64,000 bases of DNA. It comes from VGBO01 sp964453335 (GTDB lineage: Bacteria > Actinomycetota > Acidimicrobiia > Acidimicrobiales > CAIXPF01). Where the stretch lies: assembly GCA_964453335.1 (NCBI GenBank), contig CAYVOK010000006.1:69280-133279 (forward strand), given 5' to 3'. Positions 19,295-27,975 of this stretch are shown piece by piece. The position numbers were made by a program, and so were the translations under genes. The number at the start of each line of letters is the position of its first letter. Position 1 is the first letter of the stretch. The notes beneath the pieces were generated by a model, which saw only the letters and a program-made list of their open reading frames with translations, was not told the origin of the DNA and ran no database searches.

Positions 19295-19567
19295 ATGGGT
19301 GTCATGTCCCTCCTCGCCCGACCGCTCGTGCGGCGGCTCCGCAAGGACCCGCGCCGAAGGGTCGCGCTCCTCGTCCTCGGCACGGCGTGGCGAGTGCTGC
19401 GTCGCTCCGGTGCCGGCCGACGCCGGCAGGAGCTCGTCTACCGGACGACGTTGCGCAGCGGTCGACGGCTCGACCTCACGACGTCGGACGCGCTCCCGCG
19501 TCGACTCGGTTCGCGCCGACTCCGCCGTCGGGTCGCCGAGGCGCTGCGGGCCGAGGCCGGCCGGTGA
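19295..19567 (+). CDS. Small very basic protein
   Basis: A 90-residue Arg-rich protein with a short hydrophobic stretch (VALLVLGTAWRVL). It starts 3 nt after the preceding stop and ends 4 nt before the sulfur-carrier gene, so it belongs to the same operon. I recognise no family. It could be a membrane-associated or nucleic-acid-binding protein; neither is shown. Confidence 0.55.
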   Translation: MGVMSLLARPLVRRLRKDPRRRVALLVLGTAWRVLRRSGAGRRRQELVYRTTLRSGRRLDLTTSDALPRRLGSRRLRRRVAEALRAEAGR

Positions 19568-19571
19568 CGGC

Positions 19572-19790
19572 ATGAAGATCCTCCTCCGCAACCCGCCTCG
19601 CGAGGTCGAGGTGCGTGGGCCGCGGTCGGTCGCCGGGGTCCTCAACGACCTCGCGATCGAGCGTTCGAGCGTGCTCGTCATCCGGAACGGGACACTGGTC
19701 CCCGGTGACGAGATGCTCGCGGACGACGACGTGATCGAGATCCGTCCCGTCATCTCGGGTGGCATGGGCGCGCCGGGGCGTGCGTCGTGA
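19572..19790 (+). CDS. ThiS/MoaD-type ubiquitin-like sulfur carrier (TtuB-like)
   Basis: A 72-residue beta-grasp protein: EVRGPRSVAGVLNDLAIERSSVLVIRNGTLVPGDEMLADDDVIEI is the ThiS/MoaD pattern. The di-glycine expected at the C-terminus is present (VISGG) but eight more residues (MGAPGRAS) follow, so the Gly-Gly would have to be exposed by proteolysis before it could be thiocarboxylated. The next gene, overlapping as GTGA, encodes a TtuA-type tRNA thiolase, the known partner of TtuB in Thermus. ATG 19572 follows the previous stop by 4 nt. Role as sulfur donor is inference from family and context. Confidence 0.75.
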   Translation: MKILLRNPPREVEVRGPRSVAGVLNDLAIERSSVLVIRNGTLVPGDEMLADDDVIEIRPVISGGMGAPGRAS

Positions 19791-20773
19791 AGTGCCGGGT
19801 TTGCCGCGGGCCTGCGGTCATCGACGTGCCGCGGCACAACGCGAACTTCTGCGCGGAGCACTTCCTACGGCTCTGCCGGGACCAGACGCGCAAGGCGATC
19901 GAGCAGTTCGCCATGATCGCGCCGGGGGAGCGGGTGCTCGTCGCGGTGTCCGGTGGCAAGGACTCGCTCGCGCTCTGGCAGTTGCTGCACGAGCTCGGTC
20001 ACGAGGCCGATGGTCTCTACATCGGTCTCGGAATCGGGTCCGGTCCCAAGGGACGGCCGTCGGGGGACGTCGGCTACTCCGACGTCTCGGGTGCGCACGT
20101 GCGCACCTTCGCAGCGGAGCGCGGCTACCGACTGATCGAGATCGACGTCCGTGAGGAGCACGGTTTCGACATCCCGACCGCGGCTGCGGTGACCCGCCGT
20201 GTGCCGTGCTCGTCGTGTGGTCTGACGAAGCGACACCTGTTCGACCGCGCGGCCCTCGAGGGCGGCTACGACGTCGTCGCCACCGGGCACAACCTCGACG
20301 ACGAGGCGGCGGTGCTCTTCGGCAACGTCCTGCACTGGGACACCGACTATCTCGCTCGTCAGGCCCCCGTGCTGCCCGCAGGCAACGGCTTCCCTCGCAA
20401 GGTGAAGCCGCTCGTCCGACTGGCGGAACGTGAGACGGCCGCGTACTGCGTGCTCGCCGGGATCGACTACCAGGTCGAGGAGTGCCCGCTCGCCGCAGGC
20501 AACCGACACCTCGGCTACAAGGACCTGCTCGAGCAGGCCGAGCGACGTTCGCCCGGGACGAAGCACGCGTTCTACTTTGGGTTCCTCGACCGTGCGGCCG
20601 AACTCCTCCGGGCCGGCGCTGCGGTGCGGGCCGAGGATCTCGGCCGCTGTACGTCCTGCGGGGCGCCGACGGCAGAGGGGACGTGTGCCTTCTGTCGGCT
20701 GCAGAGCAGGGTCGGTGCGGCCACGCCGGCCGGACCGGTCGAGGTCCCCACCCCGGTGGTGGTGCGACGATGA
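19787..20773 (+). CDS. ttuA: TtuA/TtcA-family tRNA 2-thiolation enzyme
   Basis: A 328-residue PP-loop ATPase with ATP site SGGKDS (55-60). An N-terminal zinc finger (Cys3, Cys6, Cys22, His25) and a C-terminal one (Cys288, Cys291, Cys300, Cys303) flank the core. Cys141, Cys144 and Cys233 have the spacing of the three [4Fe-4S] ligands of Thermus TtuA (recalled as 130, 133 and 222). TtuA thiolates C2 of T54 in the tRNA T-loop using a TtuB thiocarboxylate. The upstream sulfur carrier and downstream m1A58 methyltransferase, both overlapping by 4 nt, strengthen this call. TtcA-like targets remain possible. Confidence 0.82.
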   Translation: MKCRVCRGPAVIDVPRHNANFCAEHFLRLCRDQTRKAIEQFAMIAPGERVLVAVSGGKDSLALWQLLHELGHEADGLYIGLGIGSGPKGRPSGDVGYSDVSGAHVRTFAAERGYRLIEIDVREEHGFDIPTAAAVTRRVPCSSCGLTKRHLFDRAALEGGYDVVATGHNLDDEAAVLFGNVLHWDTDYLARQAPVLPAGNGFPRKVKPLVRLAERETAAYCVLAGIDYQVEECPLAAGNRHLGYKDLLEQAERRSPGTKHAFYFGFLDRAAELLRAGAAVRAEDLGRCTSCGAPTAEGTCAFCRLQSRVGAATPAGPVEVPTPVVVRR

Positions 20774-21543
20774 GACGCGGACCGTTGGTCTTGGGCGACA
20801 AGGTGCTGCTCACCGACCACAAGGCCCGGCGCTACCTGGTGACGCTCGCCGAAGGGGGCGAGTTCCACTGCCACACCGGGATCATCCCGCACGCCGAGCT
20901 CGTCGGCCTCGCCGAGGGAGCTCAGGTGCGGTCCAGTCGTGGCGGTCTGTTCCGGGTGCTCAGGCCGACCCTTTCGGACTTCGTGCTCGAGATGCCCCGT
21001 GGTGCACAGGTCATCTACCCGAAGGACCTCGGGCCGATCCTGATGCTCGCCGACATCTTTCCCGGTGCCCGGGTCCTCGAGTCCGGCATCGGGTCCGGGG
21101 CCCTGTCGATGGCGCTCCTTCGGGCGGGTGCCGACGTCGTCGGGTACGAGGTCCGCGCGGACTTCGCGTCGCGTGCCCGCAAGAACGTCGCCGCGTACCT
21201 CGGTGAGGAGGTCCTCGACCGCTACCGCGTCGAGCTCCGTGACTGCTACGAGGGCATCGACGAGGTCGAACTCGACCGGGTGGTCCTCGATCTCCCGGAA
21301 CCGTGGCAGGTCGTGCCGCACGCCGCCACCGCCCTCGTCCCCGGCGGGATCATCCTCGCCTACACCCCGACGATCAACCAGGCGGCCAAGTTCCGCGAGG
21401 TGCTCGGTGGCCACGGTTTTGGCGTGGCCAAGACCGTCGAGATCCTCCAGCGCGGCTGGCACATCGAGGGGCTCTCGGTGCGCCCGGACCATCGGATGGT
21501 CGCGCACACCGGGTTCCTCTCCCTGGCCCGTCGGATCGGCTGA
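20770..21543 (+). CDS. trmI: tRNA (adenine-N1-)-methyltransferase, position 58
   Basis: A 257-residue class I SAM methyltransferase of the TrmI family making m1A58 in the tRNA T-loop. The N-terminal beta domain (VLLTDHKARRYLVTL) is followed by the SAM motif VLESGIGSGALSMALL near residue 100 and by VVLDLPEPW (motif IV). ATG 20770 overlaps the ttuA stop as ATGA. In mycobacteria TrmI lies a few genes from the proteasome locus, as here. Confidence 0.93.
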   Translation: MRRGPLVLGDKVLLTDHKARRYLVTLAEGGEFHCHTGIIPHAELVGLAEGAQVRSSRGGLFRVLRPTLSDFVLEMPRGAQVIYPKDLGPILMLADIFPGARVLESGIGSGALSMALLRAGADVVGYEVRADFASRARKNVAAYLGEEVLDRYRVELRDCYEGIDEVELDRVVLDLPEPWQVVPHAATALVPGGIILAYTPTINQAAKFREVLGGHGFGVAKTVEILQRGWHIEGLSVRPDHRMVAHTGFLSLARRIG

Positions 21544-21570
21544 GGACCCCACGACGGGGACCGTGGCAGC

Positions 21571-22821
21571 ATGGGGACGGTGTCCACCTTCGACGTCGCC
21601 GTCCTGATCGCCCTCGTCGGCGCGGCCTTCGGCGGGTTCCGGGCAGGGTTCTGCCGTCGGGTACTCGGCGGGGTCGGGCTCGCGGCCGGGGTGGTCGTCG
21701 GAGCGCAGCTGGCCCCGTTCGCGGCCGCAGCGGTCAGCCAGGGAGGTCGCGGCGCGCTCGCCGCGGCTGCAGCGGCGAGCGTCGTGGGTGCGCTGGCCGT
21801 CGGTCGTGCGCTCGGATCGTTCCTCGGGTCGTCCGTCCGCCGGTCCTTCCGCCCTGGTGTCGGACGTTCGCTCGACGGCGCGCTCGGTGCGATCCTCGGC
21901 GCGGCGGTGGTGGTGGTGGGCGCATGGTTCGCAGCCCCGTTGCTGCGTGCCGGCGGCCCCTACGCCGCCGATCTCGTCGACGGGTCACGTCTCGTCTCGT
22001 TCTTCGAGGAGGCGACGCCCGCACCACCCGACCCGCTCGACCTCGTCCGCTCGATCGGCGGCGAGGAACGATGGTCGGGGCTGCTCGAGGAGCTCGAGGA
22101 CCGCGGCGACCCGGTGCCCCCGGAGGCGGTGACGATCCGCGCCGAGATCGTCGACGTCGCGCTCGCGGCGACCCTGCAGGTGGAACGCGCCGCATGCCAC
22201 CGGGTGCAGGAGGGGACGGGCTTCGCGATCGAACGGATCGACGGCCAGCAGCTCGTCCTCACGAACGCGCACGTCGTGGCCGGGGTGACCACGGGACGTG
22301 CGCCGCTCACGGTGCGTTCCGCGGCGATGGACATCGAGGTCGAGGCCCGAGTGGTGCTGTTCGACCCGGTGCGCGACATCGCCGTCCTCGCATTCGCCGA
22401 GGCCGGAATCCCGACGCTCACGCTGGCGCCGGGGCCGACCGAGGTCGGCACGGTCGGTCAGCTCTACGGGCACCCGGGTGGCAGCCGCGTGCCGGTGGTC
22501 CGGCCGTTCCGTGTCGACGACGTCGTCGACGAACTGCTGCCCGACATCTACGGCGAACCGCTCGATCGGCCCGTGGGGAGACCCGTCGTGGTTGCGGCGG
22601 CCTCCATCGAACGCGGTGACTCCGGCAGCCCGCTCGTGACCGACGGCGGTGTCGTCGGGATGGCGTTCGCCCTGACCGTGCCGGAGGACACCGAGGTCGC
22701 CGGCGTCGCCCTCGCCGTCCCGCGCGACGATCTCGTCGCCGCACTCGGTCGGGCACGAGCCGACGTCCGGCGCGATCCTGCGGCGAGCGTGCCGACCGGT
22801 GCCTGTGTGGTCGGGCCGTGA
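21571..22821 (+). CDS. MarP-like membrane serine protease (CvpA + trypsin-like)
   Basis: A 416-residue protein. Residues 1-130 form a CvpA-like membrane region with about four hydrophobic helices, and a periplasmic chymotrypsin-like domain follows. The triad is His234 (TNAHVVAG), Asp269 (DPVRDIAVL) and Ser351 (GDSGSP). This architecture is that of mycobacterial MarP (Rv3671c), needed for acid and oxidative stress resistance. Two cysteines in the domain (CHRVQEGTG and the C-terminal ACVVGP) may form the redox-controlled disulfide described for MarP, but that is inference. ATG 21571 lies 27 nt after trmI. Confidence 0.85.
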   Translation: MGTVSTFDVAVLIALVGAAFGGFRAGFCRRVLGGVGLAAGVVVGAQLAPFAAAAVSQGGRGALAAAAAASVVGALAVGRALGSFLGSSVRRSFRPGVGRSLDGALGAILGAAVVVVGAWFAAPLLRAGGPYAADLVDGSRLVSFFEEATPAPPDPLDLVRSIGGEERWSGLLEELEDRGDPVPPEAVTIRAEIVDVALAATLQVERAACHRVQEGTGFAIERIDGQQLVLTNAHVVAGVTTGRAPLTVRSAAMDIEVEARVVLFDPVRDIAVLAFAEAGIPTLTLAPGPTEVGTVGQLYGHPGGSRVPVVRPFRVDDVVDELLPDIYGEPLDRPVGRPVVVAAASIERGDSGSPLVTDGGVVGMAFALTVPEDTEVAGVALAVPRDDLVAALGRARADVRRDPAASVPTGACVVGP

Positions 22822-24536
22822 GCGGACGGGCTGCGGACCTCGGACCGGCACGACGGGCCGACGACCTGCTGCGTGCTGCCTCGACGGTGGCCGACGTGCT
22901 CGTCGTCGGTGGCGGCGTGGTCGGCGCGGGGTGCGCACTCGACGCGGCGAGCCGTGGGCTGCGTGTGGTCCTCGTCGAGCAACGCGACCTCGCGTCGGGG
23001 ACGTCCTCCCGCTCCTCGAAGCTGTTCCACGGCGGCCTGCGCTACCTCGAACAACGCGAGTTCCGCCTCGTCGCCGAGGCCCTCCACGAACGTGGTCTGA
23101 TGCTGCAGCGGCTGTGCCCGCACCTGGCGTCGCCGGTGAGCTTCGTCTATCCGCTCCGGCGTCGCGGTTGGGAGCGGCTGTACGTCGGCGCGGGTGTGGC
23201 GCTCTACGACCTCTTCGCGCGGCGTGGACCGAACCCGCTCCCGGGTCACCGCCATCTCGGCGGTCGCGCGCTGCGTCGTCTGGCCCCGGCACTGCGGCGC
23301 GACGCCGCCGTCGGCGGCATCCGCTACTGGGATGCACTCGTCGACGATGCACGGCACACCGTCGCCGTCGCGCGGACTGCGGCCACGCACGGGGCGGCGG
23401 TCCTGACGTCGGTGCAGGTGGTCGGGCTGCTGCGCGCCGGGGACCGGGTCACGGGCGTGCGGGTCCGGGACAGCGAGACGGGCGCGGAACATGAGCTCCG
23501 TGCCCGGCAGGTCGTCAACGCGACCGCCACCTGGACCGACGAGATCCAGGCGATGGCCGGTCGCGGCACCCTGCGGGTGCGGGCCTCGAAGGGCATCCAC
23601 CTCGTCGTCCCCCGAGACCGGATCCAGGCCGACACCGGGATGATTCTGCGCACCCCGTCGAGCGTGCTCTTCGTGATCCCGTGGCGGGAGCACTGGATCG
23701 TCGGCACCACCGACACCGCGTGGCACCTCGACCTCGCGCACCCCGCCGCCACGGCGGGCGACATCGACTATCTGCTCGGTCAGGTCAACGCCGTGCTCCG
23801 GTCACCCTTGCGGCACGAGGACATCGAAGGGGTCTACGCCGGTCTCCGTCCCCTCCTCGAGGGGGAGTCGGAGGACACGTCTGCCCTGTCGCGAGAGCAC
23901 GCGGTCCGCCAGACCGTGCCTGGGCTCGTCACCGTCGCCGGGGGCAAGTACACGACGTACCGGGTGATGGCGCGCGACGCCGTCGACGTGGTCGCACGGA
24001 ACCTCGGCGGCGTCGCGCCGAGTTGTACCGAAGACGTCCCCCTCATCGGCGCCGAGGGGTTCACGGGCGTGTGGAACCGGCGGGCGCGTCTCGCCACCGA
24101 GGCCGGACTCCCGCTCACGACCGTCGAGCACCTCCTGCGGCGCCACGGGTCGGACACGATCACGGTGCTCGCGCTCGCGGCTGAGCAGGCCGATCTCGCG
24201 GAACCGATCACGGGCGGTGCGCCGTACCTGCGGGCCGAGATCGTCCACGCGTGTCGTTCCGAGGGCGCACGTCACCTCGACGACGTGCTCGCCCGCCGGA
24301 CGCGACTGTCAATCGAGACGTTCCACCGCGGGGTGGACTGTGCGGTCGAGGTGGCCGGGTTGATGGCCGGAGAGCTCGGCTGGTCGGTGGAGGAGACCAG
24401 GGCGGAGGTCGCCGCCTACGAGGAGCGCGTGCGCGCCGAACGTGCGAGCCAGCGGCAGTCCGACGACGCGGCGGCGGACGCCGTCCGGCTCGCTGCGCGG
24501 GAGCGACGATCGACCGTCGACCTGTCGACGCTCTGA
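22818..24536 (+). CDS. glpD: Glycerol-3-phosphate dehydrogenase (FAD-dependent)
   Basis: A 572-residue membrane-associated flavoenzyme oxidising sn-glycerol 3-phosphate to dihydroxyacetone phosphate and reducing quinone. The FAD dinucleotide motif is VLVVGGGVVGAGCALDAASRG, followed by SRSSKLFHGGLRYLEQ, the GlpD signature. VIPWREHWIVGTTDT and GLRPLLEGESEDTSALSREH are also conserved. GTG 22818 overlaps the protease gene by 4 nt. Length is normal. Confidence 0.93.
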   Translation: MSGRAADLGPARRADDLLRAASTVADVLVVGGGVVGAGCALDAASRGLRVVLVEQRDLASGTSSRSSKLFHGGLRYLEQREFRLVAEALHERGLMLQRLCPHLASPVSFVYPLRRRGWERLYVGAGVALYDLFARRGPNPLPGHRHLGGRALRRLAPALRRDAAVGGIRYWDALVDDARHTVAVARTAATHGAAVLTSVQVVGLLRAGDRVTGVRVRDSETGAEHELRARQVVNATATWTDEIQAMAGRGTLRVRASKGIHLVVPRDRIQADTGMILRTPSSVLFVIPWREHWIVGTTDTAWHLDLAHPAATAGDIDYLLGQVNAVLRSPLRHEDIEGVYAGLRPLLEGESEDTSALSREHAVRQTVPGLVTVAGGKYTTYRVMARDAVDVVARNLGGVAPSCTEDVPLIGAEGFTGVWNRRARLATEAGLPLTTVEHLLRRHGSDTITVLALAAEQADLAEPITGGAPYLRAEIVHACRSEGARHLDDVLARRTRLSIETFHRGVDCAVEVAGLMAGELGWSVEETRAEVAAYEERVRAERASQRQSDDAAADAVRLAARERRSTVDLSTL

Positions 24537-24574
24537 CCCCTCGCTGCGCCGTTCGGTAGCCGGGGCGGTCGGTG

Positions 24575-24580
24575 TAGGGT
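24575..24580 (+). promoter_or_regulatory. Putative -10 element of mpa
   Basis: TAGGGT about 100 nt upstream of the annotated mpa start. A transcript from near 24587 would contain the ribosome site GGGAGGA at 24613-24619. Confidence 0.4.
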
Positions 24581-24676
24581 CCGGGACACGTCCGGGGTCG
24601 AGCCCGGTGAGCGGGAGGACCGATCGCCATCACGTCCGAGCAGGAGCGGAGCGGGACGCCGGGTGAGCCCGAGCTC

Positions 24677-26382
24677 GTGGAGCTGCGGGCGCAGGCGGAG
24701 GCGATGGAAGCGGAGATCGTCGCGTTGCGGCGACGGCTGCAGGACGCACCCCGGCGGGTGCGCACACTCGAGGAGCGGCTCCTCGACACGAAGGGCCAGC
24801 TCGCCCAGGCGGTCTCCCAGAACGAGAAGCTGAGCTACACGCTGCGCGAGGCGCGTGAGCAGATCGCGGCGCTGCGTGACGAGGTCGAGAAGCTCACCCG
24901 GCCGCCGGCTGCGTACGGCACGTACCTCGGGCGCAACCACGAGGACGAGACGGTCGACGTCTTCTCCGGTGGGCGCAAGATGCGCGTCGCGGTCCACCCC
25001 GAGATCGACCTCGACAAGATCGACCGTGGCGCCGAGGTTGTCCTCAACGAGTCCTTCAACGTCGTGCTCGCCCGCGAGGCCGAGCGCAGCGGCGAGGTCG
25101 TGACCATCAAGGAGGTGCTCGAGGACGGACGACGGGCGCTGATCGTCGGCCGGGCCGACGAGGAGCGCGTCGCCGAGTGCAGCGACGTGCTCCGGTTCGA
25201 GCGGTTGCGGGCGGGCGATTCGGTCCTCATGGACCCTCGTTCCGGTCTGCTCCTCGAGAAGCTGCCCCGTCCCGAGGTGGAGGATCTCGTCCTCGAAGAG
25301 GTCCCCGACGTCTCCTATGAAGACGTCGGCGGGCTCGACGATCAGATCGAGCAGATCACCGACGCGGTGGAGCTGCCCTTCGTCCACCGTGACCTCTTCG
25401 CCGAGTACAAGCTCCCCGCCCCCAAGGGCATCCTCCTCTACGGCCCGCCGGGCTGCGGCAAGACCCTCATCGCGAAGGCGGTCGCAAACAGCCTCGCCAA
25501 GAAGGTCGCCGAGGTGTCGGGCGACGACAAGGCCCGGAGTTACTTCCTCAACATCAAGGGTCCGGAGCTGCTCAACAAGTACGTGGGCGAGACGGAGCGC
25601 CAGATCCGCCTGGTGTTCCAGCGGGCGCGCGAGAAGTCCGAGGAGGGCTGGCCCGTCATCGTCTTCTTCGACGAGATGGAGTCGCTGTTCCGAACCCGCG
25701 GAAGTGGCATCAGCTCCGACATCGAGTCGACGATCGTGCCGCAGCTCCTGGCGGAGATCGACGGCGTCGAGACGTTGAAGAACGTCATCGTGATCGGCGC
25801 GTCGAACCGCGAGGACCTCATCGACCCGGCGATCCTGCGTCCCGGTCGCCTCGACGTGAAGATCAAGATCGAGCGACCCGACGAGAAGGCCGCAGCGCAG
25901 ATCTTCGCCCGCTACCTCACCGACGAGCTCCCCCTCGACGAGGAGGCGATCCGGACCTTCGGCGACGGTGACCGTGCCGCTGCGCTGGCCGGCCTCATCG
26001 AACGCACCGTCGAGGAGATGTACCGCACCGACGAGGCGAACCAGTTCCTCGAGGTCACCTACCAGAACGGTGATCGGGAGATCATGTTCTTCAAGGACTT
26101 CTCGTCGGGGGCGATGATCGAGAACATCGTCCGTCGGGCGAAGAAGCTCGCCATCAAGCGCCGGATCGGCGGTGGGCACGGCGGTATAGGACTCGACGAC
26201 CTCGTGCAGGCGATCCAGCAGGAGTACAAGGAACACGAGGACCTGCCCAACACGACGAACCCGGACGACTGGGCGAGCGGATCGTGTACGTGCGCACGCT
26301 CGTCTCCTCGAACCGCAAGCAGGCCGAACCGGCACAGGGCGGCCGGGCGATCGAACGGGTCGCGACGGGTCAGTACCTGTGA
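24677..26382 (+). CDS. mpa: Proteasomal ATPase Mpa/ARC, frame broken near the C-terminus
   Basis: AAA+ ring ATPase that recognises Pup with its N-terminal coiled coil and drives substrates into the 20S core. Residues 1-75 are coiled coil, an OB region (RNHEDETVDVFSGGRKMRV) follows, then Walker A GPPGCGKT near 255, Walker B VIVFFDEMES near 326 and the second-region Arg finger area. The continuous frame runs through PNTTNPDDWA and then reads unrelated sequence to 26569. The expected end, ERIVYVRTLV...GQYL, is present in the -1 frame and stops at 26382. The annotated GTG start is conservative: an in-frame ATC at 24629 sits behind GGGAGGA and could be the real start. Confidence 0.88.
26275..26382 (+). 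other. mpa: Displaced C-terminal coding segment of mpa with GQYL docking motif
   Basis: Read in the -1 frame relative to mpa, this stretch encodes ERIVYVRTLVSS and ends ATGQYL-stop, matching the conserved end of Mpa/ARC whose last residues insert into pockets on the PrcA ring. A residue block expected between DDWA and GERIV (about seven residues in mycobacterial Mpa, recalled) is missing at the join. Confidence 0.85.
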
Positions 26383-26414
26383 CCCGGGCCGCCGGTCGAC
26401 GCGACGTGTCCGGT

Positions 26415-26420
26415 TAGGGT
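26415..26420 (+). promoter_or_regulatory. Putative -10 element of dop
   Basis: TAGGGT, 6 nt before the dop ATG; no ribosome site between them. Confidence 0.5.
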
Positions 26421-26426
26421 TCGGCC

Positions 26427-27944
26427 ATGGCGCTGCGGAAGATCCTCGGGCTCGAGACCGAGTTCGGCATCCTGCACCGGGGGCGTGGGGACACGAACCC
26501 GATCGCAGCGTCGTCCAAGCTGATCAACGCCTACGTGTCCACCGTCGGCCAGGTCGGCTCGGCCGGTAGCCCGGTCACGGTCCGGGTCGGCTGGGACTTC
26601 GTCGACGAGACCCCGTCGCTCGACGCCCGGGGGAACCTCGTACACGGCAGTTACGCCCCCGAGGTCGAGACCCACCTCGTGAACGCCGTCCTGACGAACG
26701 GTGCCCGCTACTACGTCGACCACGCGCATCCCGAGCTGTCCGCCCCCGAGTGCGCCGACGCACTCGACGTCGTCCTGTACGACCGTGCCGCCGAGCTGAT
26801 CCTGCAGGACTCGATGGCGGCCGTGAACGCGACCCTCCCGGAAGGGGAGGAGATCGTCGTCTACAAGAACAACTCCGATCGCAAGGGCAACTCCTACGGC
26901 ACGCACGAGAACTACCTGATGGACCGGACGGTCCCGTTCTCGAGCATCGTCGCCCACGTGACCCCGCACTTCATCACCAGGCAGCTCTACACCGGGGCGG
27001 GGAAGGTCGGTTCCGAGGCGGTCGGTGTGCGCTCGAGCGACGTGCCGTTCCAGATCACCCAGCGGGCGGATTTCTTCGAGGAGGAGGTCGGCCTCGAGAC
27101 CACGCTCAAGCGGCCGATCGTGAACACCCGCGACGAACCGCACGCCGACGCGAAGAAGTACCGCCGGCTCCACGTGATCGTCGGTGACGCGAACCTCGCC
27201 CAGGTCGCGACGTTCCTGAAGGTGGGCACGACGGCGATCGTGCTCTGCATGATCGAGGACGATGCGCTCGGCGCGCCGCGGAACTTCGCCGACCCGGTGC
27301 GGACGCTGCGCGAGGTCTCCTACGACCTGACGCTCCGCAAGCCGCACCTCCTCGACGACGGCACGACGATCACGGCGCTCGAGCACCAGTGGGAGCTGTT
27401 CCGTCATGCCTCGGCGTACGCGGAACGGGTCGACCTCGTCGAGCTCGTGGGGTCGTCCGCCCCGCTCGTGCTGCGCCGGTGGGAGGAGATCCTCACCGGA
27501 CTCGAGTCCGATCCGTTCGGCCTCGCCGGCCAGCTCGACTGGGTGGCGAAGCTGCGCCTGTTCGAGGCCTACCGGGAGCGGAACGACCTCGCATGGGACG
27601 ACGCCCGCCTCGCGGCGATGGACCTGCAGTACCACGACATCCGGCCGGGGCGATCCCTCGCCGCGAAGGTCGGGCTCGAGGCGCTCGTGGACGACGACGC
27701 AGCTCGGGTCGCGACCACCGAGCCCCCGGCGGACACCCGGGCGTATTTCCGTGGCCGCTGCCTCCAGCGGTGGGCGGACCGGATCATCGCGGCGAACTGG
27801 GACTCGATGGTCTTCGACGTCGGCGGCGACCCGCTGCGCCGGGTGCCGATGATGGAGCCGACCCGGGGCACGGCCGCCCACGTGGGTAGTCTCCTCGACG
27901 AGTGCGCGACCCCCGCCGAGCTCCTCGCCCGGCTGGGAACCTGA
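26427..27944 (+). CDS. dop: Pup deamidase/depupylase Dop
   Basis: A 505-residue carboxylate-amine ligase-fold enzyme that converts the C-terminal Gln of Pup to Glu and also removes Pup from substrates. GLETEFGIL at residue 8 and YKNNSDRKGNSYGTHENYLM are shared with PafA. The insertion after GLETEFG (about residues 18-65, DTNPIAASSKLINAYV...) is the Dop loop that distinguishes Dop from the ligase. Pup ends in GGQ here, so Dop is required. Located between mpa and pup as in mycobacteria. Confidence 0.95.
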   Translation: MALRKILGLETEFGILHRGRGDTNPIAASSKLINAYVSTVGQVGSAGSPVTVRVGWDFVDETPSLDARGNLVHGSYAPEVETHLVNAVLTNGARYYVDHAHPELSAPECADALDVVLYDRAAELILQDSMAAVNATLPEGEEIVVYKNNSDRKGNSYGTHENYLMDRTVPFSSIVAHVTPHFITRQLYTGAGKVGSEAVGVRSSDVPFQITQRADFFEEEVGLETTLKRPIVNTRDEPHADAKKYRRLHVIVGDANLAQVATFLKVGTTAIVLCMIEDDALGAPRNFADPVRTLREVSYDLTLRKPHLLDDGTTITALEHQWELFRHASAYAERVDLVELVGSSAPLVLRRWEEILTGLESDPFGLAGQLDWVAKLRLFEAYRERNDLAWDDARLAAMDLQYHDIRPGRSLAAKVGLEALVDDDAARVATTEPPADTRAYFRGRCLQRWADRIIAANWDSMVFDVGGDPLRRVPMMEPTRGTAAHVGSLLDECATPAELLARLGT

Positions 27945-27975
27945 CGGCACGAACAGCAGCGAAGGACGCATCGCC

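Noticed and set aside
26270..26276. Programmed -1 frameshift in mpa
   Set aside because: The join (GAC TGG GCG) is not an X XXY YYZ slippery heptamer and no downstream pseudoknot is evident, so programmed frameshifting is less likely than deletion or sequencing error.
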